Below the pieces are notes generated by a model. It had not been told where the DNA came from, searched no databases, and saw only the letters and a list, made by a program, of their open reading frames with translations. Of a stretch of 64,000 bases of DNA, positions 9,096-19,147 are shown one piece after another. The stretch is from Leclercia pneumoniae (GTDB lineage Bacteria > Pseudomonadota > Gammaproteobacteria > Enterobacterales > Enterobacteriaceae). Each line of letters starts with the position of its first letter. The stretch's first letter is position 1. The translations under genes and the position numbers were made by a program. The stretch spans positions 310,001 through 374,000 of the forward strand of contig NZ_CP071383.1 of the NCBI RefSeq assembly GCF_017348915.1, written 5' to 3'.

Positions 9096-11378
9096 ATGTC
9101 ATCACGCCGCCCCTCGTTTTTTGCCAGCGCCCGCGGCCGCCTGTTGATCTTCAATCTACTGGTCGTTGCGGTAACGCTGATGGTAAGCGGGGTGGCGATA
9201 CTCGGGTTTCGCCACGCCAGCCAGATTCAGGAACTGGTGCAGCAGCAGACGCTGGACGACATGACCGGCAGCATGAATCTGGCGCGGGAGACGGCGAATG
9301 TGGCCACCTCCGCAGTACGTTTATCGCAGGTGGTAGGCGCGCTGGAGTACAAAAGCGAAGCGGAACGGCTGAAGCAGACGCAAACGGCGCTGCGCCGCTC
9401 GCTGGAGACGCTGGCAGCGGCGCCGCTGGCCCGCAAAGAGCCTGCGCTGGTGGCGCGAATTATTGAGCGCAGCAATGCGTTGCAGCAAAGCGTCACCGGG
9501 ATGCTGGAGCGCGGCCAGCGCCGCCATCTGGAGCGCAATGCGTTATTGAGCGCACTCTGGCAGAGCCAGAGTTATTTACGACACCTGCAGGATATTAACC
9601 GCCGCTTTGGCGGTAACCAGCCGGATGGGCAGTTACTGAGCGAGATGGCGCGGTTACTGATCGCGGCCATCGAAACCCCCTCTCCCCGGGCGACCATACA
9701 GCAACTGGAAGCGGTGATGGCCTCGCTGCCGCATACCGCCGCGCAGCCTCTGGTTAATTTTGTGCTGCCGGACTTTAACGCCGAGTTACGCAGACTGGCT
9801 CCCTTATCCAGGCAACTGGAGGAGAGCGATCTGGCCATTAGCTGGTATATGTTCCACATCAAGGCGCTGGTAGCGATATTGAACAGCGACATTAATCTCT
9901 ATGTGGAGCAGGTGGCGGCGGCCTCCGAACTGCGTACTCGCCAGAGCCACCAGGAGCTGCGCTCAATCAGCCTGTTTATCACGGCGTTTGCCCTGCTGGC
10001 GCTGGTGATCACCGGTTTTGCCGGCTGGTACATCTATCGCAATCTGGGGTCGAACCTGACGGCGATCTCCCGGGCGATGTCACGCCTTGCTCATGGTGAG
10101 CAGGAGGTGTCGGTACCCGGTCTGCAACGCCGGGATGAACTGGGGGAACTGGCGCGTTCGTTCAGCGTCTTTGCCCGAAATACCGCGTCTCTGCAGCACA
10201 CGACCCGGTTGCTGAAGGAGAAGAGTGGCCAGATGGAGATTGACCGTATCGAACGTCAGGGGCTGGAAGAGGCGCTGCTGCATAGCCAGAAGATGAAGGC
10301 CGTCGGGCAACTGACGGGCGGACTGGCGCATGATTTTAACAATCTGTTGGCGGTGATTATTGGCAGCCTGGAGCTGATTGACCCTGCATCGCCAGAGGCG
10401 TCACGGGTGGGGCGCGCCCTGAAGGCGGCGGAGCGCGGGGCGCTCCTCACGCAGCGATTGCTGGCCTTTTCGCGTAAGCAGTCGCTGCATCCACGGGCGA
10501 TAGAGATGAAACCGATGCTGGAAAACCTCGGGGAGCTGATGCGCCACTCGCTGCCCGCCACGCTTTCGCTGGACATCGAAGCCCAGCACCCGGCATGGCC
10601 GGCGTGGATCGACGTCAGTCAGCTGGAAAACGCCATTATCAATCTGGTGATGAACGCACGCGATGCGATGGAGGGGCAGAGTGGCGTGATTAAGATCCGC
10701 ACCTGGAACCAGCGCGTGACCCGTAGCGACGGGCGGCGACAGGACATGGTGGCGCTGGAGGTTATCGATCATGGCTGCGGCATGTCACAGGCGATCAAAG
10801 CCCAGGTATTTGAGCCCTTCTTCACCACCAAACAGACCGGGAGCGGCAGCGGGCTGGGGTTGTCGATGGTCTATGGCTTTGTGCGTCAGTCTGGCGGGCG
10901 GGTCGAGATCGAGAGTGCGCCGGGCCAGGGCACCGTCGTCAGGCTCCAGCTGCCACGGGCTACCCAGCAGGCAGCGATCCACAGCGAAACGACGCATGCT
11001 GAAGCGGCACCGCACAGTGACCGGCTGATACTGGTGCTGGAGGACGAAGCCGATGTGCGTCAGACGTTGTGCGAACAGCTGCATCAACTGGGCTATCTGA
11101 CCTTGGAGGCTGAAACCGGCCAGCAGGCACTGCGGATGCTGGAGGCCTCGCCGGATATTGAGATCTTTATCAGTGATTTAATGCTGCCTGGCGCGTTAAG
11201 CGGCGCAGAGGTGATCAACCATGTTCGCGTCCATTTCCCCCACCTGCCGCTGCTGCTGATGAGCGGCCAGGATCTGCGCCCGGCCCATAACCCTGCGCTG
11301 CCCGACGTGGAGCTGTTGCGTAAACCTTTTACCCGCGCTCAGCTGGCGCAGGCGCTGCGGAAGGTGACGCTGAATTGA
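9096..11378 (+). CDS. Hybrid sensor histidine kinase with C-terminal receiver
   Basis: A 760-residue inner-membrane sensor. Segments: TM1 about 16-37, a periplasmic helical region 38-290, TM2 about 291-313, HAMP 314-366, the dimerisation/phospho-acceptor domain with H412 in GGLAHDFNN, then an ATPase domain with VMNARDAM (N box), DHGCGM and GSGLGL. A receiver domain ends the protein, with phospho-Asp D694 in FISDLMLPG. No Hpt domain is present. The start at 9096 (GAGG upstream, SSRRPSFF) is preferred because the longer frame is made of repeat DNA. It likely works with the response regulator at 1882; relay through the internal receiver would need an Hpt encoded elsewhere. Confidence 0.85.
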   Translation: MSSRRPSFFASARGRLLIFNLLVVAVTLMVSGVAILGFRHASQIQELVQQQTLDDMTGSMNLARETANVATSAVRLSQVVGALEYKSEAERLKQTQTALRRSLETLAAAPLARKEPALVARIIERSNALQQSVTGMLERGQRRHLERNALLSALWQSQSYLRHLQDINRRFGGNQPDGQLLSEMARLLIAAIETPSPRATIQQLEAVMASLPHTAAQPLVNFVLPDFNAELRRLAPLSRQLEESDLAISWYMFHIKALVAILNSDINLYVEQVAAASELRTRQSHQELRSISLFITAFALLALVITGFAGWYIYRNLGSNLTAISRAMSRLAHGEQEVSVPGLQRRDELGELARSFSVFARNTASLQHTTRLLKEKSGQMEIDRIERQGLEEALLHSQKMKAVGQLTGGLAHDFNNLLAVIIGSLELIDPASPEASRVGRALKAAERGALLTQRLLAFSRKQSLHPRAIEMKPMLENLGELMRHSLPATLSLDIEAQHPAWPAWIDVSQLENAIINLVMNARDAMEGQSGVIKIRTWNQRVTRSDGRRQDMVALEVIDHGCGMSQAIKAQVFEPFFTTKQTGSGSGLGLSMVYGFVRQSGGRVEIESAPGQGTVVRLQLPRATQQAAIHSETTHAEAAPHSDRLILVLEDEADVRQTLCEQLHQLGYLTLEAETGQQALRMLEASPDIEIFISDLMLPGALSGAEVINHVRVHFPHLPLLLMSGQDLRPAHNPALPDVELLRKPFTRAQLAQALRKVTLN

Positions 11379-11447
11379 GATTCCTCCGCTACTCGCGTTA
11401 TTGGCCTTTCATTACCGTAAAGCCAGCCCCTTTGCGAGACTGGCTCT

Positions 11448-11768
11448 ATGAAACGTTACTCTACCGCCCTGATATTTTGCCTGCTGTCTTTCACCAGTCA
11501 GCTGGCGCATGCCGATATTGTTGATGACGCCATTGGCAATATTCAGCAGGCGATCAACGACGCCTATAACCCTAATAGCAACCGCAACAATGATGACGAC
11601 GATCGTTATGATCAGAGACGGCGTAGCGACAGCCGTCAGTATGACGAGCGCCGCAGACAGCTAGAGGACCGTCGCCAGCGCCTGGATGAGCGTCAGCGCC
11701 AGCTTGATGATGACAGGCGCCGCTTAGAGGATGATGAGAGCAGGCTGGAAGAGGATTATGATCGGTGA
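11448..11768 (+). CDS. yjdP: YjdP family small secreted protein
   Basis: A 106-residue protein with a signal peptide (residues 1-22, cleaved after AHA) followed by DIVDDAIGNIQQAINDAYNP, nearly the same as E. coli YjdP. The rest is charged and low in complexity: an acidic NDDDD stretch, then repeated RRRQLEDRRQRLDERQ-like heptads that predict a single long helix. Its place beside phnP is the same as in E. coli. No function is established for the family; it is presumably periplasmic. Confidence 0.85.
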   Translation: MKRYSTALIFCLLSFTSQLAHADIVDDAIGNIQQAINDAYNPNSNRNNDDDDRYDQRRRSDSRQYDERRRQLEDRRQRLDERQRQLDDDRRRLEDDESRLEEDYDR

Positions 11769-11785
11769 CATTGTGCGGTCTGATG

Positions 11786-11888
11786 CCCTCACCCCGACCC
11801 TCTCCCACGGGGAGAGGGAGGAAAACCGTTCCGGCCCTCTCGTACGGGAAGAGGGAGGAAATCGGTTCCGGCTTTCCTGAAGGGAGAA
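11786..11888. repeat. Palindromic intergenic repeat, two hairpins
   Basis: CCCTCACCCCGACCCTCTCCC-ACGG-GGAGAGGGAGG is followed by a second, weaker CCCTCTCGTACGGGAAGAGGG hairpin. It fills the convergent gap between yjdP and phnP and may double as a transcription stop for either gene. It belongs to the family listed at 5202. Confidence 0.7.
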
Positions 11889-11890
11889 AA

Positions 11891-12649
11891 CTAGTCCAGC
11901 GCCAGCACCATCCCGTCATACCCTGCTTCAAACCCTTCCGGTAGCGGGTTATCCATCATCCACACGTCGAATTGATGACTAATGTGGGTGAGGATCACCT
12001 GCGGACAGCCAATGACCTCATTTAGCGCAATCACGGTATTTAAATCGCAGTGGTTGCGCGGCGCTTCATCGCGCGGTGCGTGGCTGCAGTCGATGATAAT
12101 CACCTGCGGTTGGTTATTGAGTAAGAACTTGACCGTTTTCTCGGGCAGCGTGCTGGTATCCGAAAGCCACGCTACGCGGCTATGGGCGCTCTCCAGCAGG
12201 TAGCCAAACGTGAGTTTTGAGTGGTTAAGCGGCAGGGGCGTGACCCGCAGCCCCTGGAGTTCAAAAACCACAAAGGGCTCAAGCGTATGGCTAAAATCCA
12301 GCAGCCCAGGGTGTTTAAACAAATCGTCGCAGCCGGCGTCGTCCGGCGGGCCGTAGACCGGTATGGTCGCGCCCACGCCCCAGCGAAGCGGGAACAGCCC
12401 CTGAACGTGATCCATATGGTAATGGGTGAGGAGAAATTGCTGGAAGCTGCCCGCGGGCCAGTCATCCATCAGCTGCGGGATCCCCGCATCCAGCAAGGTC
12501 ACTGCGTCGTTGAATTTGACCACCGCGCTACAGGGACGGCGGCGGTACTCCTCCTGCAAGCGCGCCCGACGACACGCCATGCAGTCGCAACCAAACACCG
12601 GTACCAGCTGGGCACCACCGGTGCCTGTCAACGTAATCGTCAAACTCAT
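11891..12649 (-). CDS. phnP: Phosphoribosyl 1,2-cyclic phosphate phosphodiesterase
   Basis: A 252-residue metallo-beta-lactamase-fold enzyme. It opens 5-phosphoribosyl 1,2-cyclic phosphate, the product of C-P lyase, to ribose 1,5-bisphosphate. Metal ligands are visible in [11 protein letters not shown] (HxHxDH), [13 protein letters not shown] and THISHQFD. A short Cys cluster near the N-terminus (CDCMAC) matches the structural zinc site of the E. coli enzyme. The start is ATG at 12649 with GAGG seven bases upstream. It is the last gene of the phn operon, 12 bp after phnO. Confidence 0.93.
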   Translation of the reverse strand: MSLTITLTGTGGAQLVPVFGCDCMACRRARLQEEYRRRPCSAVVKFNDAVTLLDAGIPQLMDDWPAGSFQQFLLTHYHMDHVQGLFPLRWGVGATIPVYGPPDDAGCDDLFKHPGLLDFSHTLEPFVVFELQGLRVTPLPLNHSKLTFGYLLESAHSRVAWLSDTSTLPEKTVKFLLNNQPQVIIIDCSHAPRDEAPRNHCDLNTVIALNEVIGCPQVILTHISHQFDVWMMDNPLPEGFEAGYDGMVLALD

Positions 12650-12661
12650 CACTCACCCTCT

Positions 12662-13096
12662 CTACAGCGGTTTGGTGAAGCGAAAATGGCTCTGCGTATA
12701 GCCTTCACGAAGGTAAAAACGGTGAGCGTCGGTGCGCTTCACGCTGGTGGAGAGCTCTGTCAGTTCCGCTCCCGCCTGGCGGGCAACCTCCTCGGCCCAG
12801 GCCAGCAGCTGACTGCCCACCTTCAGGCCGCGCGCCTGCGGCATCACCACCAGCTCCTGGATCTCGCCGATCCAGCGGGCGTGATGCAGATGAAACTGCA
12901 TATGCAGGCCGATCATGCCGATGACCTGCCCGTCCAGTTCGGCCAGTTGATAGCGCATATTGTGATCCTGAAGATTGGCAAGAAAACCGGCGTGAAACGC
13001 CTGGTGATCGAACTCGGCCTGCTTCAGTTCGCAGACCAGGGCGTAAACTGTCTGGGCGTCGTCGGCGGCGGCGGGGCGAAGATGGCAGTCAGGCAT
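12662..13096 (-). CDS. phnO: Aminoalkylphosphonate N-acetyltransferase
   Basis: A 144-residue GNAT-fold acetyltransferase that uses acetyl-CoA to acetylate aminoalkylphosphonates, extending or detoxifying C-P lyase substrates. The acetyl-CoA loop is seen as [15 protein letters not shown] (about residues 84-98). Length equals E. coli PhnO. It overlaps phnN by 8 bp, so it is translated from the same message. Confidence 0.92.
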   Translation of the reverse strand: MPDCHLRPAAADDAQTVYALVCELKQAEFDHQAFHAGFLANLQDHNMRYQLAELDGQVIGMIGLHMQFHLHHARWIGEIQELVVMPQARGLKVGSQLLAWAEEVARQAGAELTELSTSVKRTDAHRFYLREGYTQSHFRFTKPL

Positions 13097-13637
13097 GCAG
13101 TTTCTCCTTTTGACGGATAAGCGATAAAAAGGTACCGACTGACTGTAGCAAACTTCCGTCGTTGTTGAGGAGATGGCAGTCCGCTGGGGTATAGCGCGCC
13201 GCGCGCGCCAGTCGCTGCTCTATCTCATGATCCGACTCGCGTCCCCGGCTTTGCAGTCGGCTACGCAGAATCTCTGGCGACACCTGCAGGCAGACGGGCA
13301 TCAGCGCCGCTTCATAGCGGGCACGGGCCTGCGGCAGGTGGGCGCGTGAGCCATTGACCAGCACGTCAAACCCGGCATGTAGCCACAGGTCAATCTCAAT
13401 ACCGACCCCGTAATAGAAGCCGTTGGCGTGCCAGCTCAGCGCCAGCAGATTTTGCCCGGCGCGGGTAAAAAATTCCTGCTCGCTGAGGGCAATATGATTT
13501 TCACTCCCGGCGTTGGCCGCGCGAGTAATGTAGCGATGCGCCACCAGCAGTTGGGTATGTTCTTGCTGCCGTAACGCCGACAATAAGCTGTCTTTACCGG
13601 AGCCCGAGGGGCCCATTAACCAGATAAGTCGTCCCAT
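13089..13637 (-). CDS. phnN: Ribose 1,5-bisphosphokinase
   Basis: A 182-residue P-loop kinase (guanylate-kinase-like fold) that converts ribose 1,5-bisphosphate to PRPP, the last step of phosphonate ribose salvage. Walker A is [10 protein letters not shown] at residues 8-17. It overlaps phnM by a single base at 13637 and phnO by 8 bp. It is slightly shorter than the 185-residue E. coli protein. Confidence 0.92.
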   Translation of the reverse strand: MGRLIWLMGPSGSGKDSLLSALRQQEHTQLLVAHRYITRAANAGSENHIALSEQEFFTRAGQNLLALSWHANGFYYGVGIEIDLWLHAGFDVLVNGSRAHLPQARARYEAALMPVCLQVSPEILRSRLQSRGRESDHEIEQRLARAARYTPADCHLLNNDGSLLQSVGTFLSLIRQKEKLHA

Positions 13638-14773
13638 CAGAACACCCGTTTACCCTGACGCCAGACGTGGTCGATATGGATGTGCTCGCCCTTGCGATGC
13701 GCGAGCACCAGATCCGCCCGTTTGCCCTCGGCAATTTCGCCCCGATCGTGAAGATTGAGCGCCGTTGCCGGGTTTTTTGTCACCAGGCGAATGGCCTGAG
13801 ACAAGGTGAAACTATTGCCTTCGTCATCCGCCACGCGAAAAGCCGCGTCCAGCAGGCTCGCTGGGTAGTAATCGGAAGAGAGAATATCCAGCAGGCCAAG
13901 GGATGCCAGTTTGCTGGCCGCCACGTTGCCGGAGTGCGAGCCGCCGCGCACGATGTTAGGTGCCCCCATCAGCACATTCATGCCGTGCTGGCGCGAGGCG
14001 TCTGCCGCTGCAAACGTGGTAGGAAATTCGGCGATCACGCTGCCAAGTTGATGAGATTCGCGTACATGCTCGGGCGTGGCGTCGTCGTGGCTGGCCAACG
14101 CGATGTAACGATCCCGGCACAATGCGGCTATGGCGAGGCGATTCGGCTGCGACCACCGTGCTGCAAGCTGAAGCTGTTCTTCTTCGTAGCGGGCCATCTC
14201 TTCGTTGTTCAGAGAATATTTGCCCTGGTAGTACTCACGGTATTTTTCAATATTGGCGAACTGACGCTGGCCGGGCGAGTGATCCATCAGCGAGACCAGC
14301 GAAACCGGCTCGCGCTCTACCAGCTTTTCAAAGAGCGGCAGGGTGGTGTGGTGCGGCAGTTCGCAGCGCAGATGCAGACGGTGCTCGGCACGGTTGAGGC
14401 CGCGTTTCTGCGTCTCTTCCACGGCGTTGATCATCTTCTCCAGATTCTCAAGACGATCGCCACCGTCGCGCACGTCGCCAATCGCCACCGCGTCCAGCAC
14501 CGTGGTGATGCCGCTGGCGACCATCAATGCGTCGTGGCTGCTCATCGCCGAATGGGCGGGCCAGTCGACTTTCGGGCGCGGGGTGAAAAATTTATCCAGA
14601 TTATCGGTATGCAGCTCAATCAGTCCCGGCAGCAGCCAGCCGCCGTCGCCATCCATCGCCTCAGGGGAGCGGCTCTGGGTTTCGGCAAAGGCGCGGATGA
14701 TGCCCTCCTGAATTTCAACCGAGCCATCAACGACCTCATTTTCCAGCACCAGTTTGACGTTATTAATAATCAT
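13637..14773 (-). CDS. phnM: Alpha-D-ribose 1-methylphosphonate 5-triphosphate diphosphatase
   Basis: A 378-residue amidohydrolase-superfamily enzyme. It removes pyrophosphate from the triphosphate intermediate so that PhnJ can act. The metal site at the start of the barrel is [13 protein letters not shown] (about 51-63). Further ligand regions are LRCELPHHT and [12 protein letters not shown]. Length equals E. coli PhnM. It overlaps phnL by four bases. Confidence 0.94.
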   Translation of the reverse strand: MIINNVKLVLENEVVDGSVEIQEGIIRAFAETQSRSPEAMDGDGGWLLPGLIELHTDNLDKFFTPRPKVDWPAHSAMSSHDALMVASGITTVLDAVAIGDVRDGGDRLENLEKMINAVEETQKRGLNRAEHRLHLRCELPHHTTLPLFEKLVEREPVSLVSLMDHSPGQRQFANIEKYREYYQGKYSLNNEEMARYEEEQLQLAARWSQPNRLAIAALCRDRYIALASHDDATPEHVRESHQLGSVIAEFPTTFAAADASRQHGMNVLMGAPNIVRGGSHSGNVAASKLASLGLLDILSSDYYPASLLDAAFRVADDEGNSFTLSQAIRLVTKNPATALNLHDRGEIAEGKRADLVLAHRKGEHIHIDHVWRQGKRVF

Positions 14774-15450
14774 GCGTGGGTCCCCATCGGGTGCAATCTG
14801 TCTGCGACGCGATCGCGTACGGCGTCGTCGTGGAAGATCCCGACGATCGCTGCGCCGCGCGCTTTGGCCTGTTCGATCAGTTCAATTACTGCTGCGCTGT
14901 TTTTGTTGTCGAGCGAGGCGGTGGGTTCGTCGAGCAACAAAATGGGATAATCGACGATAAACCCCCGGGCAATGTTGACGCGCTGCTGTTCGCCGCCGGA
15001 AAAGGTCGAGGGGGCAAGGTGCCACAGGCGCTCCGGCACGTTCAGGCGCGTTAGCAGGCTGGCGGCTTTGGCGGCGCAGGTTTCACGCGGCACGCCCAGA
15101 TCCAGCAGGGGCTGCATCACCACATCCAGAGCTGAGATCCGCGGGATCACCCGCAGGAACTGGCTGACCCAGCCGATCGTTGAGCGACGCACCTCCAGCA
15201 CTTTGCGCGCCGGAGCCTGCACCAGATCCACCCACTCGTTGTGATGGCGAATATGAATGTGGCCTTCGTCCGGCAGGTAGTTGGCATACAGGGAGCGCAG
15301 CAGGGTCGATTTTCCGCTGCCGGAGTGGCCATGCAGCACCACGCATTCGCCGTTGCTGACCTCCAGCGAGGCGTTTTGCAGTACCGGCAGGCGCACGCCG
15401 CTTTGCTGGTGGAGCACAAAGGTCTTACTCACGTTTTCTACGCGGATCAT
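14770..15450 (-). CDS. phnL: C-P lyase complex ABC-type subunit PhnL
   Basis: A 226-residue ABC-family ATPase that works with the C-P lyase core rather than as a transporter. In E. coli it is needed with PhnG, H and I for transfer of the phosphonate to ribose. Walker A is GHSGSGKST (about 40-48), signature FSGGEQQRV, Walker [12 protein letters not shown]. It starts 9 bp after phnK ends and overlaps phnM by four bases. Confidence 0.93.
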   Translation of the reverse strand: MIRVENVSKTFVLHQQSGVRLPVLQNASLEVSNGECVVLHGHSGSGKSTLLRSLYANYLPDEGHIHIRHHNEWVDLVQAPARKVLEVRRSTIGWVSQFLRVIPRISALDVVMQPLLDLGVPRETCAAKAASLLTRLNVPERLWHLAPSTFSGGEQQRVNIARGFIVDYPILLLDEPTASLDNKNSAAVIELIEQAKARGAAIVGIFHDDAVRDRVADRLHPMGTHA

Positions 15451-15459
15451 GTTGGCCTC

Positions 15460-16215
15460 TTAGTTCTGCAATACCGATGACACCAGCAGCTGGGTGTACG
15501 GATGATGGGGATCGTCAAGTACGCGGTCGGTTAACCCACTTTCCACCACCTGACCCTGTTTCATCACCAGCAGACGGTCCGCCAGCAGGCGCGCAACACC
15601 CAGATCGTGGGTGACAATTACCACCGCAAGGTTCAGCTCCACCACCAGGCCGCGCAGCAGGTCGAGCAGGCGCGCCTGTACCGAGACGTCCAGCCCGCCC
15701 GTTGGCTCATCCATAAACACCAGCTTCGGATGGGTCACCAGATTGCGGGCGATCTGTAACCGTTGCTGCATCCCACCGGAAAAGGTGGTGGGCAGGTCGT
15801 CGATGCGCGAGGCGGGGATCTCTACCTCCTCCAGCCAGTGCTGCGCCGTAGCGCGGATGTTGCCGTAGTGGCGCGCGCCGGTCGCCATCAGCCGTTCGCC
15901 GATATTGCCCCCCGCCGAAACCTGACGGCGCAGGCCGTCCATCGGGTGCTGATGCACCACGCCCCACTCGGTGCGCAGCAGGCGGCGGCGCTCGGCCTCG
16001 CTCATGCCGTACAGCGAGGCGCCTTCGTAGAGAATGTCGCCGTTGTGCGGCGTCAGGCGCGCGGAGATCGATTTCAGCAAGGTGGTTTTGCCGGAGCCGG
16101 ACTCGCCGACAATCCCCAGCACTTCCCCCGGCCACAGTTCGAATGACACGTCGCTAAAGCCTTTGCCCGGCGCGTAAAGGTGGGTCAGGTTGTTAACCGA
16201 AAGCAGCGGTTTCAT
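15460..16215 (-). CDS. phnK: C-P lyase complex ABC-type subunit PhnK
   Basis: A 251-residue ABC ATPase that binds the PhnGHIJ core. Walker A is GESGSGKTT (about 37-45), signature FSGGMQQRL, Walker B VFMDEPTGGLD. No membrane partner is encoded, which fits its role in the soluble lyase complex. Its ATG overlaps the phnJ stop by four bases. Confidence 0.93.
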   Translation of the reverse strand: MKPLLSVNNLTHLYAPGKGFSDVSFELWPGEVLGIVGESGSGKTTLLKSISARLTPHNGDILYEGASLYGMSEAERRRLLRTEWGVVHQHPMDGLRRQVSAGGNIGERLMATGARHYGNIRATAQHWLEEVEIPASRIDDLPTTFSGGMQQRLQIARNLVTHPKLVFMDEPTGGLDVSVQARLLDLLRGLVVELNLAVVIVTHDLGVARLLADRLLVMKQGQVVESGLTDRVLDDPHHPYTQLLVSSVLQN

Positions 16216-17057
16216 TGGCTTTTCGCCTCGCTCTGTTGGCGGCAGTAGTCGGTGTCGGAGCAGACAAACATCCGTTTGCCGGTGTCGTCCAGCACCACTT
16301 CATCCAGATAGCTGTGCTGCGAGCCGCAGATAGCGCACGGCTCGTCCCAGGCCTGCACCGTAAACGGGTGGTCGTCAAAATCGAGACTCTCCACGCGGGT
16401 ATACGGCGGGACGGCATAGATGCGTTTTTCGCGCCCGGCGCCAAACAGCTGCAGGGCGGGCATCATGTCCATCTTCGGGTTATCGAATTTCGGGATCGGC
16501 GACGGGTCCATCACGTAGCGTCCGTTCACCTTCACCGGGTAGGCGTAGGTGGTGGCGATATGGCCGAAGCGCGCGATATCCTCGTACAGCTTCACCTGCA
16601 TCACGCCGTACTCTTCCAGCGCGTGCATGGTGCGGGTTTCGGTTTCACGCGGCTCGATAAAGCGCAGCGGCTCCGGGATCGGCACCTGGAAAATCAGGAT
16701 CTGATCTTCGGTGAGCGGCGTTTCTGGGATGCGGTGACGGGTCTGGATCAGCGTCGCGTCTTCGGTTTTTTCAGTGGTGTTCACGCCCGTGACGCGCTTA
16801 AAGAAGTTGCGAATCGACACCGCATTGGTGGTGTCGTCCGCCCCCTGGTCGATAACCTTCAGCACGTCCGCTTCGCCGATCACGCTGGCGGTGAGCTGAA
16901 TGCCGCCGGTCCCCCAGCCGTAGGGCATCGGCATTTCGCGGCCGCCGAACGGCACCTGATAGCCCGGAATGGCCACGGCTTTCAGGATGGCGCGGCGGAT
17001 CATGCGTTTGGTTTGCTCATCCAGATAGGCAAAGTTATAGCCGCTTAAGTTAGCCAT
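16212..17057 (-). CDS. phnJ: Alpha-D-ribose 1-methylphosphonate 5-phosphate C-P lyase
   Basis: The 281-residue radical-SAM enzyme that breaks the carbon-phosphorus bond and releases the alkane. The four cysteines of the unusual C-terminal Fe-S site are at 241, 244, 266 and 272 (CAIC, then CSDTDYC), the same numbers as in E. coli. GGIQLTASVIG near residue 51 holds the conserved glycine-rich part. It overlaps phnI by 8 bp and phnK by four. Confidence 0.95.
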   Translation of the reverse strand: MANLSGYNFAYLDEQTKRMIRRAILKAVAIPGYQVPFGGREMPMPYGWGTGGIQLTASVIGEADVLKVIDQGADDTTNAVSIRNFFKRVTGVNTTEKTEDATLIQTRHRIPETPLTEDQILIFQVPIPEPLRFIEPRETETRTMHALEEYGVMQVKLYEDIARFGHIATTYAYPVKVNGRYVMDPSPIPKFDNPKMDMMPALQLFGAGREKRIYAVPPYTRVESLDFDDHPFTVQAWDEPCAICGSQHSYLDEVVLDDTGKRMFVCSDTDYCRQQSEAKSQ

Positions 17058-18120
17058 TTCTGCGCTCCCGTTGCAGGCATTTCAGCAGTTCCAGTTCGGC
17101 CTGGAAGTCGACGTAATGGGGCAGCTTGAGGTGCGAGACAAAGCCTGCGGCTTCGACGTTATCCGCGTGGGCCAGCACGAACTCTTCGTCCTGCGCCGGG
17201 CCGGCGGCGTGCTCACCGTAGTCTGGTGCCTGCAGGGCGCGGTCAACCAGCGCCATTGCCATTGCCTTGCGCTCGCTCATGCCGAACACTAGCCCGTAGC
17301 CACGGGTAAAGTGCGGGTCATCATTTTCCGGTGCGACAAAGCCGTTAACCATTTCACACTCGGTAACCAGCAGTTCGCCGACGTTTACTGCAAAACCGAG
17401 CTCTTCCGGCACGATTTCGATGTCGAGGTAACCGCTGCGGATCTCCGCCGCGAACGGGTGGTTGCGCCCGTAGCCGCGCTGAGTGGAGTAGGCAAGCGCC
17501 AGCAGATACCCCTCGTCGCCGCGCATCAGTTGCTGCAGGCGCGACGATCGCGAGCACGGATAGACCGGCGGCGTGCGGGTAATGTCGTCAGGTAACGTGC
17601 CGGAATCTTCTTCCGCTTTTGCGAGGCCCTGCTTCGCCAGCAGGCTAAAGACGTGCGGAGAGGCTTCCTGCGCGGCATCGGAGGTGGCAAGCGACGGTAC
17701 GTCGCCGTTCGCCAGCAGGGTGAAATCGAGCAGGCGGTGGGTATAGTCGTAGGTGGGGCCAAGCAGCTGACCGCCGGGAATATCTTTATAAACGGCCGAA
17801 ATGCGGCGTTCCAGACGCATCTCCGGGGTACTCACCGGCTCGCTTACCGCCAGCTTCGCCAGCGTGGTGCGGTAGGCGCGCAGCAGAAAAATCGCTTCGA
17901 CGTTATCGCCACTGGCCTGCTTCAGCGCCAGCGCCGCCAGTTCGCGATCCGCGATGCCCCCTTCGGTCATCACCCGATCGACGGCCAGGTTTAACTGCTG
18001 TTCTATCTGGGCGACGCTCAGCTCGGGAAGCTGTTCATCACCCCGTCGTCTCTGCTCTTGCAGCATGTGGGCGGCGGCAATCGCCTTCTCGCCCCCCTTG
18101 ACGGCAACGTACATCAGCAC
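17050..18120 (-). CDS. phnI: C-P lyase core subunit PhnI
   Basis: A 356-residue component of the PhnGHIJ complex. In E. coli PhnI has nucleosidase activity and, with G, H and L, joins phosphonate to the ribose of ATP. It begins [12 protein letters not shown] after two extra residues (ML), the conserved N-terminus. MYVAV may be the real start, which would make it 354 residues as in E. coli. It overlaps phnH by 7 bp and phnJ by 8. Confidence 0.93.
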   Translation of the reverse strand: MLMYVAVKGGEKAIAAAHMLQEQRRRGDEQLPELSVAQIEQQLNLAVDRVMTEGGIADRELAALALKQASGDNVEAIFLLRAYRTTLAKLAVSEPVSTPEMRLERRISAVYKDIPGGQLLGPTYDYTHRLLDFTLLANGDVPSLATSDAAQEASPHVFSLLAKQGLAKAEEDSGTLPDDITRTPPVYPCSRSSRLQQLMRGDEGYLLALAYSTQRGYGRNHPFAAEIRSGYLDIEIVPEELGFAVNVGELLVTECEMVNGFVAPENDDPHFTRGYGLVFGMSERKAMAMALVDRALQAPDYGEHAAGPAQDEEFVLAHADNVEAAGFVSHLKLPHYVDFQAELELLKCLQRERRNG

Positions 18121-18698
18121 ACCTCCACGTGGGTGGTTCGCGGGATGGCCAGCAGGCGCTCGCCGCAGGTGAGGATCAGGTCGATACCCAGCGGGAACGG
18201 GTGCGGACGCTCGGTCAGCTCATGAATAATGCACTCCGGCAGCTGCGGGGCGACCATGCGCTCCTCGGCAATGCCTGCCCCGGTCAGGCGCAGCATGCGG
18301 CCACCGCTCAGGCTGGTGACCTGCAAAATCAACGTGGCGCTGGCCTCTGGCGCCACGGCAGTGCCTTCGCTCAGGGCGTTGAGCTGCTCGTGGCTGATCT
18401 GCTCGTCGGCCACGGCGAAGACCGCCTGCTGGGGCTGTTCAACCAGTGGCGCGTTGGTGTGAAAACGCAGGTTCTGACAGGCGATGTCGTTGGTCAGCGC
18501 ACCGGAGAGCCACACCGGGGTATCGTTGTCGGCCAGCGTCAGCAGCACGCTGGTGGTGGCGAGGTTCAGCGGCAACCAGCCCTGCGCAAGCTGATGCAGC
18601 GAGACGATGACGCCCGGCTCGCTCATGGCTTTCAGCAGGCGACGAAAACTTTGTTGGGCATCCTGGACGGCGAGGGTAAAAGCGGGTTGAAGCGTCAT
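18114..18698 (-). CDS. phnH: C-P lyase core subunit PhnH
   Basis: A 194-residue subunit of the C-P lyase core, with the same length as E. coli PhnH and the conserved start [19 protein letters not shown]. PhnH has a PLP-transferase-like fold without cofactor and is required for phosphonate-ribose transfer. It overlaps phnG by ATGA and phnI by 7 bp. Confidence 0.93.
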   Translation of the reverse strand: MTLQPAFTLAVQDAQQSFRRLLKAMSEPGVIVSLHQLAQGWLPLNLATTSVLLTLADNDTPVWLSGALTNDIACQNLRFHTNAPLVEQPQQAVFAVADEQISHEQLNALSEGTAVAPEASATLILQVTSLSGGRMLRLTGAGIAEERMVAPQLPECIIHELTERPHPFPLGIDLILTCGERLLAIPRTTHVEVC

Positions 18699-19147
18699 GC
18701 GTTATCTCCGCGAACGAGCGTAAAGAAGTCGACCCGGCTGGTGTTAACTTCAGCCTGACGCGCAGCAAGGCGTGCGGCGCGGTCAGCTTCCAGCGGGGTA
18801 ATCAAGGTTTCCATCAATGACTGGAAATAGGGTTGTTCTTGCAGCAGGGCGTCGATAACGGCGCACTGCTCGGCATGATGTTTGTTACGCCCCAGCTGAT
18901 AGCTGTAACCCAGAGTACCGCTGGACAGGCGCACAACAGCACGGGTGAGGGTGGCGTCACCGGCAAAAAAGCGTTCTCCGGTGCCGCCCATGCGCGCCTG
19001 GATCTGCACCAGGCCACTCTCCGGTGCGCGGATCAGTTCATAGGTCGGCGTGAGGGCAAGGGCAGAGACGCGCGCCTGCAACGCCCCGGGGTCGCTATGT
19101 GCCAGGACGCGCATCCAGTGCTGACGGGTGGCGGTATCGAAGTGCAT
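18695..19147 (-). CDS. phnG: C-P lyase core subunit PhnG
   Basis: A 150-residue subunit of the core complex. It begins [18 protein letters not shown], as the family does, and has the same length as the E. coli protein. It starts directly after the phnF stop codon and overlaps phnH by four bases. Confidence 0.93.
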   Translation of the reverse strand: MHFDTATRQHWMRVLAHSDPGALQARVSALALTPTYELIRAPESGLVQIQARMGGTGERFFAGDATLTRAVVRLSSGTLGYSYQLGRNKHHAEQCAVIDALLQEQPYFQSLMETLITPLEADRAARLAARQAEVNTSRVDFFTLVRGDNA

